NCBI GenBank assembly: GCA_019054805.1
Contig: JAHQIY010000002.1
Location: forward strand, 5,642,001 to 5,706,000
DNA: 64,000 nt
Direction of reading: 5' to 3'
Source of the DNA: Brachionus manjavacas
Lineage: Eukaryota; Rotifera; Eurotatoria; Ploima; Brachionidae
The notes below the pieces were generated by a model. That model made no database searches. It worked only from the letters and a program-made list of their open reading frames with translations, and was not told where the DNA came from. Made by a program: the position numbers and the translations under genes. Numbering within the stretch: the stretch's first letter is position 1; each line of letters opens with the position of its first letter. Below, in pieces: positions 1 to 10,099 of the stretch.

Positions 1-81
1 AATCAAATTAGACCAAGAATACATTTTGCAAAAACAATCTATCCATTTGAAGTTTTTTTAGAATTAAACAGAGCAAAATAA
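1..81 (+). CDS. Possible 3' end of a gene entering from the left edge
   Basis: Frame 1 is open from the first base for 26 codons and ends at TAA 79-81. The encoded tail mixes charged, aromatic and proline residues (it includes RPRIHFAKTIYPFEVFLELN), which looks less like random AT-rich translation than its surroundings. I do not recognise the family. An open run of this length could arise by chance in about one frame in ten here, so this is only a candidate last exon. No clear poly(A) signal follows closely. Confidence 0.3.
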   Translation, partial: NQIRPRIHFAKTIYPFEVFLELNRAK

Positions 82-2080
82 TTTTTTAAAAGAAAAAATA
101 ATTTATTTCTAGAAAAAGTAAAGTTATGCTCAAAAAGAATTATAATTTACAAAACCCCTTTGGAATAGGCACTGGAAAGTTTGGAACAAAAAATTGAAAA
201 AACTCAATAGCTATTTTTCTAAGATTTAATCAAATTGTGACATTTTGAAGAAAATATTAAAATTATTATAACACACATTTGTTTCAAAACCTCAATTAGG
301 TTTCTGTAAATTCTATCAGGTGATACGCAATTCGTAACATCCCGAAATTCCCGTCTTTTCATTGAAAAATCTTTAATGATTTAATTTAGAAGAATTTAGA
401 AAATTTACCATGAACAATTGTAATCTGATACAAAGATGCATCACTCGACAAAATTCACATATAGTTAAATAAGGTATTCTCAGGTCTCAATCTCATTTCA
501 GATCTTACTCAAAAAATAAGAGTAATTTTTTAATTATTCTCATTTTCTCAAAGAATTTTAAAGAAATTTCTTGCTGATTTTTTGTGTTATATCTTGGATA
601 ACGTGAAAATTAAAAAAAAAATACCAGAATTGTTTAAAAGTTTTAAATTTTTGAAGTCCTAATTTGGACTTTTTTTCCTGAACACCTGAACTTTAATTTG
701 GGACTTTTAAACAACTCCGAAAAAAAAACATTGTTTCTCCCTTTAGATCACAATCAAAATAAGAAATTATCGTTTTCGCTTCATTATTTAAGATCTAAAT
801 TGAAAATTTTGAAATTTTTTTAATTCATCTCATTTCTATTTCAAATAGAATATTTTAATATATTTTTTTTGATGCTAATTGTTTAATTAAATATAAAAAA
901 TATGAAAAATTAATTTTTTTTTGTTAAAAACTAATTTTATTTTTTATTTTTGTTTTATCATAAGTTTTGATAATTAGCTTCAGAAAAAAAATGGAATATT
1001 AAAAAATTTATTTTATTTGAGCCATTCATTTAAATGATGTAAATACTATCATATAATAAAATCGAATATGGGAACCTAGGTCTAATTAGATCAAGATTTT
1101 TTAAAAAATTTCCTAATTTAATTTTAACAATATCTTTCACAAAATTCATTTAAAATAGATAAAATTTTTGAAATTAAATTCAAAATATGACTGGAATAAA
1201 CCATTGAATTGAATTTTCAATCTTATTTAAAGATCAATCAATGATGATAACTTTATTTAAAAAGCTTCTATTCAATTAAAAATTCTTTGGGAATTATTTT
1301 GGATGTTTTTCAAAATTTTTTCATAAATACATTTGTTACTCAGCTAAAAGTGTAGAAGAAAAAAATTATTTTTGTAAAGTACTTTGAGAACAAGACTATG
1401 TCGTGATCAATAAATGTAACCGAAACGAAATTATGCAAAATGGTTTAAAATCTGATTTTTTCATTAAATAAAAATTCAAAATAAAATTTTTTAAAAGAAA
1501 TATTCAACAAAGATTTTGACACTCAACGACTTGAAAAAAAACCATAAACACTAATTAGCAAAGTATTTCAAGAATACAGTCAAATTTTGCTTTTAATTAA
1601 GCTCAAAATCTACAAATTGTGCATTAATTTGTAGGAACAAATGCAACCATAGATATTGGGCTACAAATATTTGCGAATTAATATTTATCATGGATTGATG
1701 ATCATTTGGAAACATTTACGGTAGTTAAGATAGCAATTAGAAAAAACAATAAAGGTACCATATCCATGGATACATCAATCTCAGTTTTCTCTTTGCATAT
1801 TGCTCAAAATTTATTATGATTAGGATTTAAAAAATAAAAATTAGCTCAAAAATCTCCATGGAAATAGTTGCTTTCATTCTTTAAGTCTATAAGAGTATAG
1901 AATTGGATTTCTTCAAAAATAAATTACTTTGGTTGATAAGCATTCATAACAGTTACAATCTTTTTAATAAAAATTAGAAATATAAATTTTATTGAAGTAG
2001 AAACTAAACAATATTTTCGAAATACACAAATTAAAGATTTGCTTTATCTTTAGAGTTTAGATTGAGACCAGATCAGCAAA
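82..2080. other. AT-rich intergenic DNA upstream of PACRG
   Basis: There is no open frame, tRNA or clear repeat here. The stretch is dominated by A and T runs. Its last bases must contain the promoter and 5' leader of PACRG, but I see no distinct motif. Confidence 0.6.
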
Positions 2081-3387
2081 ATGGCGCTAATACAACGCAA
2101 AGATAGCGACAAAGAAAAATTAGCTTGTCAAGGATTTACGGTCAAATCTTTGCTCAAAAATGCCAAAGTCTTGCCACCGCCAAATGTGGGCGCCTTCTCC
2201 GAGCGGCCTAGTAAGCCCACTGCTTTTAGAAAATTTTATCTGCGCGGTGATTTTCCAATAGCGCTTGAGCACGACACCAAAGGAAACAAAATTGCATGGA
2301 AAGTAATCTGAATTTTTTTTTCTCAAGACCATGCTAACTTAAAAGTTAATCGAAGGTCGAAATCGAGAAACTTGACTATCACCACTATTTGCCGCTTTTT
2401 TTTGACGGTCTTTGCGAGACCGAGCACCCATTTGAGTTTTTTGCCCGACAAGGCATCCATGATATGCTCGAACATGGCGGTAACAAAATCCTACCAGTCA
2501 TTCCACAGCTGATCATACCAATAAAAAGTAAATTGATTCAATTTAGCGCTCTCTGAATTTAAGAACAGAAATACAGATAATAGTTTCTTTTTTCTTGATC
2601 ATCAAAATTGATTCTGTAAATTGTCACCTTAAACCAGCTTCACTCACTGTAAAGAATTTTTTGCAGGAGGCATTTTTTTTGAGTTGGAACGAATTGCAGA
2701 ATGATACTAATTTTTTTTAAATAGGACCATAAACAAATTTAAAGTTGTTGAAAAAAAATTTTTAAATTAAAATTCAGTTTGATCAAAATATGCACCCCAT
2801 AATAAGATTTAAAAATGAAAAATGCGCAATTCATCTGATTTAGGATTTTTTGTCACCAATTTCAAGCTTTTATTTTACTGCCTTCATAGCAAATTTTTTT
2901 ATCATCCTGTTGCTTTTGATTTCACTCTGTCTCCAATTTCAAAAAAACTTATCTTTTCTGTTCTAAAATTCACATTAGGCAATTTAAACGCTTTAGAATA
3001 AGTTGTATTTATTTAGATGCATTGAATACTAGAAATCCTCGGGTGATTTGTGTTACTCTCAAGATTTTGCAGCAGTTGGTGCTTTCTGCAGACATGATCG
3101 GTGAAGCTCTTGTACCGTACTATAGGCAAATTTTGCCAATATTTAATTTATTCAAAAATTTTAACAGTAAACAAACTTTTTTGCTAATTGAAATTCTGAT
3201 TTAAAAATTCTATTCAAAACTAAAAGGTAATTTGGGTGACGGAATCGATTATAGTCAGCAGAAACGAGAGAATATAGGTGATTTAATTAACGAGACGCTC
3301 GAAGTATTCGAACGTCATGGCGGCGAAGATGCGTTCATCAATATAAAATACATGATACCAACATACGAGTCGTGTATGCTTAACTAA
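2081..3387 (+). CDS. PACRG: PACRG, parkin co-regulated gene protein (ciliary inner-junction protein)
   Basis: Four exons join to a 234-residue protein: 2081-2302, 2356-2527, 3017-3166 and 3227-3387 (TAA 3385-3387). Every intron is GT...AG, and the total of 705 nt is in frame. Family-typical stretches appear in order: [20 protein letters not shown] and [13 protein letters not shown] (exon 1), [20 protein letters not shown] and [20 protein letters not shown] (exon 2), VICVTLK and [15 protein letters not shown] (exon 3), then [18 protein letters not shown] and the terminal PTYESCMLN (exon 4). In other animals PACRG is a helical-repeat protein at the inner junction of axonemal doublet microtubules, so this gene implies motile cilia. 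The protein is slightly shorter at the N terminus than mammalian forms. No parkin gene lies in the divergent position upstream, unlike in mammals. The start is the first ATG in frame. Confidence 0.95.
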
Positions 3388-4379
3388 TTCAGAATTTTTC
3401 TTTGTGGCTATAAACAAATTATCTGAGAAAAATTTGAATATTTTTTTAAATTTAATTTTTAAGTGGTTATTTTTTTTAAATAAAAGCGATCGAAATTTGA
3501 AAAAAAATGTAATGATTAAGTAATATCGAGTAATTAAAATAACATTTTAGTAAATTATTTAAAATTTTGTTTTGCTAATTGTTCTCAAAGAAAATTTTCA
3601 AGTATCAATAATATTTATGGCTTGATTTTTGAAATTATTTAGCTTTTCAAGTTAAAAAAAAATGACTACCAGTTTATTTTCTTAATAAATTGTTCTTTTA
3701 TTGCTTTTTTTACCAAATTTAAAGCATTTATGAATCCTACATAATTATTTTGACTTCCAACTGTAAGACACCATCAGCAAGTAAATAAATTTCATTACGT
3801 TGATAAAAAAATGTGATTATTTTTATTAAAAAAAATTGAATTTCAAAAATAAATCAATTGCTTTACGATCGGTTTCGACTAAATTGTTTTTTTTTTTCAC
3901 GATAATACAAGTAAAATTTATTAAATTCTTTAGAATTATTTATTTAATTGAAAAATAATTTAAGAGTAGGACTCCAGCGCAGTTTCGAGCGGTTTAATCC
4001 CTCTTTTCAGTCCTCTTATTATAAAATTTTTGATTAAATTAAGTTAGAATGTTTTTGAATTAGAAATTTTCAAAAAAATTATTCTTTGAAAAATGACGAG
4101 AATTAAAAAAGGGCACTAATTAACTTGTCACGCATTTAAATTAATTTAAAAAAAAATCACAGAAAAAAGAATAAATTAATTATCTCAGTTAGATATGATT
4201 GTATTCAAAAATGATTAAATTAATTATTAAATAAGCACTTTTTGAAAACATAAAAAATCAATTCAAAATATTACAAAATACAATGAACCTACGACTAGAA
4301 ATAAAAAATTACTATTTGACTCCAAATTAATCACGAAATTAATCAATATCGTGATTGATTAATTAATTAATTAATCAAG
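3388..4379. other. Intergenic DNA between PACRG and a broken frame
   Basis: AT-rich sequence with no gene. It contains the repeat fragment at 3965-4020 described separately, and a run of (TTAA) units near 4350-4375. Confidence 0.6.
3965..4020 (+). repeat. GC-richer fragment shared with 57788-57845
   Basis: About 55 bases stand out from the AT-rich background and resemble 57788-57845 along their length. The shared core runs CAG, then GCAGTT, a GAACGG/GAGCGG block, TAAWCC and CTTCTTTTCAG or CTCTTTTCAG followed by a C-rich triplet. Such short structured GC-rich pieces are common at the 3' ends of non-LTR retrotransposons, so both copies may be LINE or SINE tails. No coding part is recognisable next to this copy. 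Confidence 0.45.
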
Positions 4380-4571
4380 ATGACTAAAAATGATGATGAA
4401 GATTTTGAACCACCTTCAAAAAAAACAAGAAATATTTAAAATGAACATCGAGGATGCAAGGATCTGGAGAAAGAAAAAGCATTAGTAACTAATGCCTTGG
4501 CACTATTCGGACGCCGATGGGCAAAACAGAACGAGCATTTGTCTGAAAATTTGGAAATAAGAGCTTATTAA
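4380..4571 (+). pseudogene. Short frame interrupted by one in-frame stop
   Basis: An ATG at 4380 starts 19 codons (acidic, then a basic PPSKKTR stretch) up to TAA 4437-4439. The same frame is then open for 43 more codons, including EKEKALVTNALALFGRRWAK, to TAA 4569-4571. Base composition in 4440-4570 is clearly less AT-rich than the surroundings. The best reading is a decayed exon, perhaps from a mobile element or a lost gene. I do not recognise the family. A short exon of a live gene whose splice sites I have not placed is also possible. Confidence 0.3.
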
Positions 4572-5315
4572 TGCGTCTAGAGTGACATACTCTAATGTCG
4601 CAATAACTCTGTGACTTTTTGTGATGTTTGATTTTATGTGATAATAAATATTTTTCGTGACAATTTAATTTTTTTATGTGATATTTGGTTACTGAAATTA
4701 TAGTTGTGTTTATTCTAAACTTAATTATTTAAGTTAAGAAGAAATATTGAATAATAATACAATTTTATAAACAAATTCATGCAACAAAAAATTTTTTTTA
4801 CAGGCAAACCATTTTTTGAAAATTTGATGAAATTGATCGAAGACCCTCTTTATTCAAGTAAAAAAGAGAAACCCTATACCTTCTAAATCTAATAATGGGG
4901 CATTTTAAAGAAATCAATGTAAACTTATAAATATAGATAAAGATTGAAGCGCTTATTTAAATGAAAATTTTCGTGTTTAACTAGCGAATAATTTGTGAGA
5001 AAAAGGAAGAATGTAAGAATTTATAGTATTCTAAAAATTTCAAATGTTGTTCAATTTATTGAAATTTATTTTAAAACGAGACCCAAAATTGAAAAATAAA
5101 AAAACTGACAATTAATTTTTTATTTTGAAAAAAAATGTTAACTATTTTCAATAACAAAATTCATTTCAAACAAATTGACAAGACTTTTTGAAATGCATTT
5201 CAATAAAATTTTAATAATTTTTTTTTTCAAAATAAATACAAGTATAAAAACAATGAAAATTGGAAAGCACATTATCTTTTTAAAAAATTTTTTTAGTTGA
5301 GAAACTTTCACCAAG
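4572..5315. other. Intergenic DNA upstream of DOHH
   Basis: AT-rich, no gene or repeat recognised. The DOHH promoter and leader must lie at its right end. Confidence 0.5.
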
Positions 5316-6227
5316 ATGATCGAAGCTGAAAAATTGAACAAACTAGGCGATTTGCTTGTCGACCAGTCTGTACCAATGAAGGCTCGATACCGAGCTTTGT
5401 TTACTTTGAAAAATTTGGGCGGGAAAGAAGCAATTTTGAACATTACCAAAGGCTTTTCAGACCCATCTGCTTTGCTCAAACACGAATGTGCCTATTGTTT
5501 GGGACAAATGCAGGACTCCTCAGCGATTGATCCATTAATTGAAGTTTTACAAAACAAATCAGAGGACCCAATGGTCCGACATGAAGCCGGTGAAGCTCTA
5601 GGAGCAATCGGCTTGAACACTGAAAAAGTTTCTAAAGTTCTAACTGAATTTTCTTCTGATTCACATCAAGAAGTTGCCGAGACTTGCCAGCTTGCGTTAG
5701 CCCGACTGGAATGGCTTGAAAAAAAGAAAAAAAATTTGGGAGAAAATTTGTCTGACAATCCATATTATTCAGTTGATCCAGCACCTCCTGACGTTAACAG
5801 AGATATAAAATTTTTGCGCCAAAAATTACTCAACGAAGAGGAGAATATGTTCGAGAGATATAGAGCTATGTTCCAGCTCAGAAATGACGGCTCAGATCAA
5901 GCAATACTTGCGTTGTGCGATGGCTTAAAGTGCAAAAGTGCTTTGTTTAGACATGAAATTGCTTATGTTTTGGGTCAAATACAAAGTCCTCTTTCAATCG
6001 AAGCCCTTAGAGCTAATCTCGAAGACAAAAATGAAAATCACATGGTAAGACATGAATGTGCCGAAGCACTTGGCGCATTGGCAACGGAGGAATGTGTTAA
6101 TATATTGAATAGATATTTAAATGATAAAGAGCAAGTAGTTAAAGAGAGTTGTGAAGTTGCTTTGGATATTACGGATTACGAGAAAAGTAATGATTTTCAA
6201 TATGCAAATGGATTGTTGACTGTTTGA
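5316..6227 (+). CDS. DOHH: Deoxyhypusine hydroxylase
   Basis: A single exon encodes 303 residues, almost the same length as human DOHH (302). The enzyme completes hypusine on translation factor eIF5A by hydroxylating deoxyhypusine with a di-iron centre. The protein is built from HEAT-type repeats in two symmetric halves. The four His-Glu iron-binding pairs are all visible: LLKHECAYCLGQ (H56/E57), MVRHEAGEALGA (H89/E90), LFRHEIAYVLGQ (H213/E214) and MVRHECAEALGA (H246/E247). The first two sit at the same residue numbers as in the human enzyme. The start is the first ATG of the open frame. An AATAAA lies just downstream (6246-6251). The gene should be catalytically intact. Confidence 0.97.
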   Translation: MIEAEKLNKLGDLLVDQSVPMKARYRALFTLKNLGGKEAILNITKGFSDPSALLKHECAYCLGQMQDSSAIDPLIEVLQNKSEDPMVRHEAGEALGAIGLNTEKVSKVLTEFSSDSHQEVAETCQLALARLEWLEKKKKNLGENLSDNPYYSVDPAPPDVNRDIKFLRQKLLNEEENMFERYRAMFQLRNDGSDQAILALCDGLKCKSALFRHEIAYVLGQIQSPLSIEALRANLEDKNENHMVRHECAEALGALATEECVNILNRYLNDKEQVVKESCEVALDITDYEKSNDFQYANGLLTV

Positions 6228-7052
6228 TTAATTTTTGATAATGAAAATAAATTATTATTAAAAATTGTTATTTGTTTTTTTTAAATTCCTCAAATCATAA
6301 AATTTATTATTGCAAATTTTAATTTTTAATATTTTCGAAATTCAACTTCAGATAATAAAGACTTATTTACAAAATGCTCTTTAAGAATAGATAAGCAGTT
6401 AACCAGCTTTAATTTTAAAAAAAATTAAGATTAACCCACTTAAATCTAATGAACTGAAGGAATCTAGCGGACACTTTACTAATATGTCCGACTACAGTTT
6501 ATGACTTGAGGGGAAATATGTGATTAGCAACAAAGTTTTATGCTTCAAAAATTTTTTCTCATTTGAAACTCAGAAAAAAATATATTTAGCAATTTCTCTT
6601 AATAAAAGTTTTGCTAGATGAAAAATTTCAAAACGAAAATATCTAAATCTATCAAAAAAGGAACCTTAAATAAAAATAATTGCTTTTTTCGAGAATTTGA
6701 GATATTAATAAACAATTTTTTTAGGAAAAAAGATATGGTCAAAATAAGGATTCTTGAATAAAACTTTTAAGGGAAATTATGTAAAAATTAAAAGTTTTTA
6801 CCAAGTTTTTACCAGATTATAATTTTATTTATATTTATTTTTAATTTCTTTATTATATACCCTTTCAGTTTCTTCTAATTTTTTGACTTTTTATTTTGTT
6901 TATTGTATTGTATATCAAAGTTACCAATTATGTCTATTAGATTACAAAATCTTATCAGTTTCTCTTATTTCTGTAATTTTCCTTTTATTGCGTAGTGTGC
7001 TACCATAGGCGATCTCCTAGTAGACCGCCTCCGCAAGCTTGCTTGCCGTAGC

Positions 7053-7101
<49 letters not shown>

Positions 7102-7620
7102 ATTTGTATGAAAGACCATGTAAGATAATTCAAAAACAGTCAAAAATTTATCGAAATTTCACTAAACTAGTTGAATGAATAAGTTTATTTTAAATTTAAA
7201 TTTAACTAATCAGTTATAATAATTAATTGATAATTAATTCTTATAAAGTTTTTTATCGGCTTTTACTATTTTGAATTATTAAGATATTTTTTTTGGATTA
7301 TTTCTATCAATAAGTCATACTTGGTTGTGAATGTTAAACAATTTTAATTAGAGTTAATTATGATCCAAATATGCCTAAACCTCTGGAACTTAAAATTAAC
7401 TGCAAAAAATTCAAATTCTGAAGACGATTATTTTATTTCTGATTCAGCAATTTCAATAACTTAATAAATAAAATTTCACACACAATCCAGACACAAAATT
7501 TGGTACAAATGTTACCAAATTTACTATCAGGTCTTTTGATTAAAATCATTGTTTTGAATTTAAGAAAAAAAATTAACAAAAAATTAAAACTTTTATTTGT
7601 GCTCAAATAATATTAAAAAT
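6228..7620. other. Intergenic DNA containing a retroelement-like tail
   Basis: AT-rich DNA between the convergent ends of DOHH and the unrecognised minus-strand gene. The only structure I see is the GC-richer segment and microsatellite at 6990-7100. Confidence 0.5.
6990..7100 (+). mobile_element. Probable LINE/SINE 3' tail ending in (TTA)n
   Basis: A compact GC-rich segment (about 6991-7050) contains two self-complementary stretches: GGCGATCTCCTAGTAGACCGCC and, after a short gap, GCAAGCTTGCTTGC. It passes directly into about 48 bases of TTA repeats (7053-7100). A small hairpin followed by a simple trinucleotide tail is the usual 3' end of CR1- or RTE-like non-LTR elements. No reverse transcriptase remnant is recognisable upstream, so this may be a heavily 5'-truncated copy. 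Confidence 0.5.
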
Positions 7621-8493
7621 TTATTCTCTAACCAAAGGGTGCTTACTCAATTCTAATGAAAAATTAGGATCGCTTAGTGACTTAATTTTATTTAACCCGA
7701 AATCTATTTTTTTACGCATCGGTTTCGATGATGAAATGTTTGCATTCGAGAATTGTCTTGGTGGTAAAATTTTCCATTCATTTGCCTGACTCTTTTCGTG
7801 TATTATTGGAATTTCAACAATTTTTCTTTTGTTTTTTTTAAAATCACAATATTTCCTACGAAGTTCACTTAATCTTTCTAATCTTTTCACCGTATTTTCA
7901 TCCATTTGACCATTAGCAATTTTTTTCCTCAATAACTCATCTTCAGCTATCAAAAGATTCATAAACTGTTCTGCTTTCTCCGGGTCAAGATGAATATCAA
8001 AGGCATTGTCATCGAAGAAATCTGAAATCCTTTCCTCCAGATCTGGAGTACCTAGAGGCTCTTCAATCTTTAGGGTCTCAAATATTTTACCAATTTCTCT
8101 ATGCTTTTTTATCTTGGTCATGCAATTTGAACAAAGAACATCTTTTTGCTCTTGCTGAATTTTTCTTTCAGTTTGTCCAAGTTTTGGTGATAAATTTAAA
8201 AAATATTTATTTTTATAAAAAAATGCCTTGCCTTCTTTGTTTTCATAATTTTGGACAACAATCTCAGATTTCTTTCTTTCTACTGATTCACATTTTGGAC
8301 TCGTAGAAGCCATTTTTTGTTTAACACATTCTTCATATTTTCTAAATGGACTCTGACTTCTTCTAGACACATGTTTTGATGGACGAACATATATACTTTC
8401 ATTGCTGCTATTGGGCATGAAAATTGGTTGATAGTGCTTAAATGACCGAGGGTTATTGAATCTTTTGTCCATAATTGTAATCCGCAGGCTCAT
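7621..8493 (-). CDS. Unrecognised basic, partly coiled protein
   Basis: A single open frame on the minus strand runs from ATG at 8493 to TAA at 7621-7623, about 290 residues. The frame is open a few codons further upstream, but the only upstream initiator would be TTG, so the ATG followed by SLRITIMDK is preferred. The N-terminal third is rich in Ser, Arg and Lys and probably disordered (for example SKHVSRRSQSPFRKYEE). A lone CSNC pair lies near the middle. A helical, charged segment follows (EKAEQFMNLLIAEDELLRKK, then ENTVKRLERLSELRRKY). I do not recognise the family. Codon use and length argue for a real gene. It and CHCHD7 are transcribed in the same direction with about 120 bases between them. 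Confidence 0.75.
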   Translation of the reverse strand: MSLRITIMDKRFNNPRSFKHYQPIFMPNSSNESIYVRPSKHVSRRSQSPFRKYEECVKQKMASTSPKCESVERKKSEIVVQNYENKEGKAFFYKNKYFLNLSPKLGQTERKIQQEQKDVLCSNCMTKIKKHREIGKIFETLKIEEPLGTPDLEERISDFFDDNAFDIHLDPEKAEQFMNLLIAEDELLRKKIANGQMDENTVKRLERLSELRRKYCDFKKNKRKIVEIPIIHEKSQANEWKILPPRQFSNANISSSKPMRKKIDFGLNKIKSLSDPNFSLELSKHPLVRE

Positions 8494-8613
8494 TTTTTTC
8501 AACTAAATTATTAAGAGAGTTGTTTTTTATACAAGATTTTATTTAATAATGTGACATTTTAGCTTTAAAAAAAAACTAAATATTTAAATAAAGAAAAGTG
8601 ATAAAAAATAGAA

Positions 8614-9082
8614 CTAAATATCATCTGGTGGTGTAATTTTTTGAGTTTGAATCCATTCAGGTATTTTACTCTTCCATTTTTTCAACTCGTCTTCTTTGGG
8701 TAAGTCATGCCGAGTTTTTTTCATGTATCGACAACGATATTCTTGAACAGCGTTCTTTAAAAAGCAAAGTTAATAATGGTTTGTTATTTGCCTAAGTTGT
8801 TTATTACGAACCCAAAATTGTTTGCATTTTTTAAAGTTATCAAAATAATCCTTGCAATTTCCTAAGTTATCACGATTGTTTTCGACACATTTTTGGGATA
8901 AGATTCTCTCCTTTTAAAGTTAAATGTTTAAAAATTAATCGGATTAGTTTTTAAATTTTTACATTTTTGCAAGGGTCTTTAAATTCGTGACCAAATGTGA
9001 TGTTTCTATCTCTCTTTTGTTGAATTTCTCTAAGCTTGGCTTGATTTTCCTTGTTTTTTTCAATGTTTTCGGCAAGACTCAT
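8614..9082 (-). CDS. CHCHD7: CHCHD7/COX23-like twin-cysteine mitochondrial protein
   Basis: Three minus-strand exons (8963-9082, 8812-8910, 8614-8754) join to 119 residues. The introns are 52 and 57 bases. The cysteine pattern is C-x9-C-x10-C-x9-C: DPC, then KCVENNRDNLGNC and KDYFDNFKKCKQFW. This is the spacing of CHCHD7, whose human form has a matching ENN...C...YF...CRRFW segment. CHCH proteins are imported into the mitochondrial intermembrane space by the MIA40 relay and folded by disulphides; yeast COX23 is needed for cytochrome oxidase assembly. The first exon gives a charged N-terminal helix, and the C-terminal exon is longer than in mammals (about 46 residues). The first cysteine pair is split by intron 1, and joining it restores exactly nine residues, which supports the model. 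Confidence 0.9.
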
Positions 9083-9447
9083 TTTAAATTTCAAATTATA
9101 AATTAAAACATAATAATTAAATTAAAAAAAATTTTATTGATGCAATTTTACTTGAAATATTTATAATAACTATAAAATAATGAAAAACAAACATCACAAT
9201 ATTCCAGATTTTAAGCTATAAATTGATCCTCATCTATAAGTATATTAATAAATCCTTAATTATTAAAAATTATCTTTTAATTGAAGATAAAACCATAAAA
9301 ATAAATATATGCTATTTTGGTCAAATAAGTTAAAAAAAATGTGAGAGAGAATAGAAAAATTAAAAAAAATTGAAATGATAAGTGATAGGTGCTATATGTT
9401 TAAATGTTGAAAGCTTCAGGAAATTAGAAAAAATTGTATGGAAACAA
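9083..9447. other. Intergenic DNA upstream of CHCHD7
   Basis: AT-rich. It presumably holds the CHCHD7 promoter. No motif is recognised. Confidence 0.4.
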
Positions 9448-9457
9448 TTACTCAACT

Positions 9458-9699
9458 AAGCCCGTATAGCCGAATGGTTTGCGCGTTAGTAATGCAAGCA
9501 GAGGACCGAAGGTTAAAACCCGCTGAGAGTGAAAAAATCTTCAAAATATCTCTGCAATACGGGGCGAATGTTTAAACCTGATACAACACGATGTAGTAAC
9601 CTTTGTGTCAGATTGGAGCCGTTGCTCAAAAAGGTACTTGAAAAGGAGATGAGCACCTCCCCATTATCCTCTAGGATAGAATTGGGACAATTATTATAG
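9458..9699 (+). mobile_element. tRNA-derived SINE, copy 1
   Basis: The 5' part looks like a decayed tRNA: an A-box-like TAGCCGAATGGTT near 9466, then a B-box-like AGGTTAAAACCC near 9510. A unique body follows. A second, diverged copy lies at about 33846-34098; both share GTGAAAAAATCTTCAAAATA, then TCTCTGCA, ACGGG, CGAATGTTT, a GTGTCAGAT block and CATTATCC near the 3' end. The insertion is bracketed by a 10-bp direct repeat TTACTCAACT (9448-9457 and 9700-9709), as expected for a target-site duplication. Together the internal pol III boxes, the duplication and the second copy make a SINE family likely. Confidence 0.8.
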
Positions 9700-9879
9700 T
9701 TACTCAACTTTATCTTGTAGTAGTGAATTACTTGAAGGAAGACATTGAAAATTATAGCCCAAAATTCAGCCAATGACTACTTTGTATAAGCTAGAGAGTA
9801 AGGCCGGGTTCAATTTTTGGCAGACAATATTTTGATAAAATCATTAGTAATTTCAGGAGTAGCAATGAGTTTATTTTCC

Positions 9880-10082
9880 TTATTCACTCTTTTTGGAGCA
9901 TAGGATCATTACTTTTGATTTCCACTCAAGTTGATCTTTTGCTTTTACCCTTGCTTCTCCCCATGTCATTCCCACTTCGATGAGCTCTTTCGTGATTGTT
10001 GACCTCCATGCTACTGCTGGTCGTCCTACCTTACATCGTCCTTGAGGTGTCTGGTTGAGTTCGATCAGATTCCGGTTGGTTT
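9880..10082 (-). mobile_element. C-terminal remnant of a CR1/L2-like LINE
   Basis: The minus strand is open for about 67 codons ending at TAA 9880-9882. It reads GRPAVAWRSTITKELIEVGM, then TWGEARVKAKDQLEWKSKV and ILC. This matches the well-known end of many LINE ORF2 proteins (GRPxxTWRR, LGxTWxEAxxLAxDRxxWR, ALC). Nothing upstream on the same strand continues it, so it is a 5'-truncated or broken copy. It lies in opposite orientation to the LINE that follows. Confidence 0.75.
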
Positions 10083-10099
10083 AGCGTAGTAGGCCTCTT

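Noticed and set aside
2120-2332. Minus-strand frame opposite PACRG exon 1
   Set aside because: It is the antisense of a clearly coding exon.
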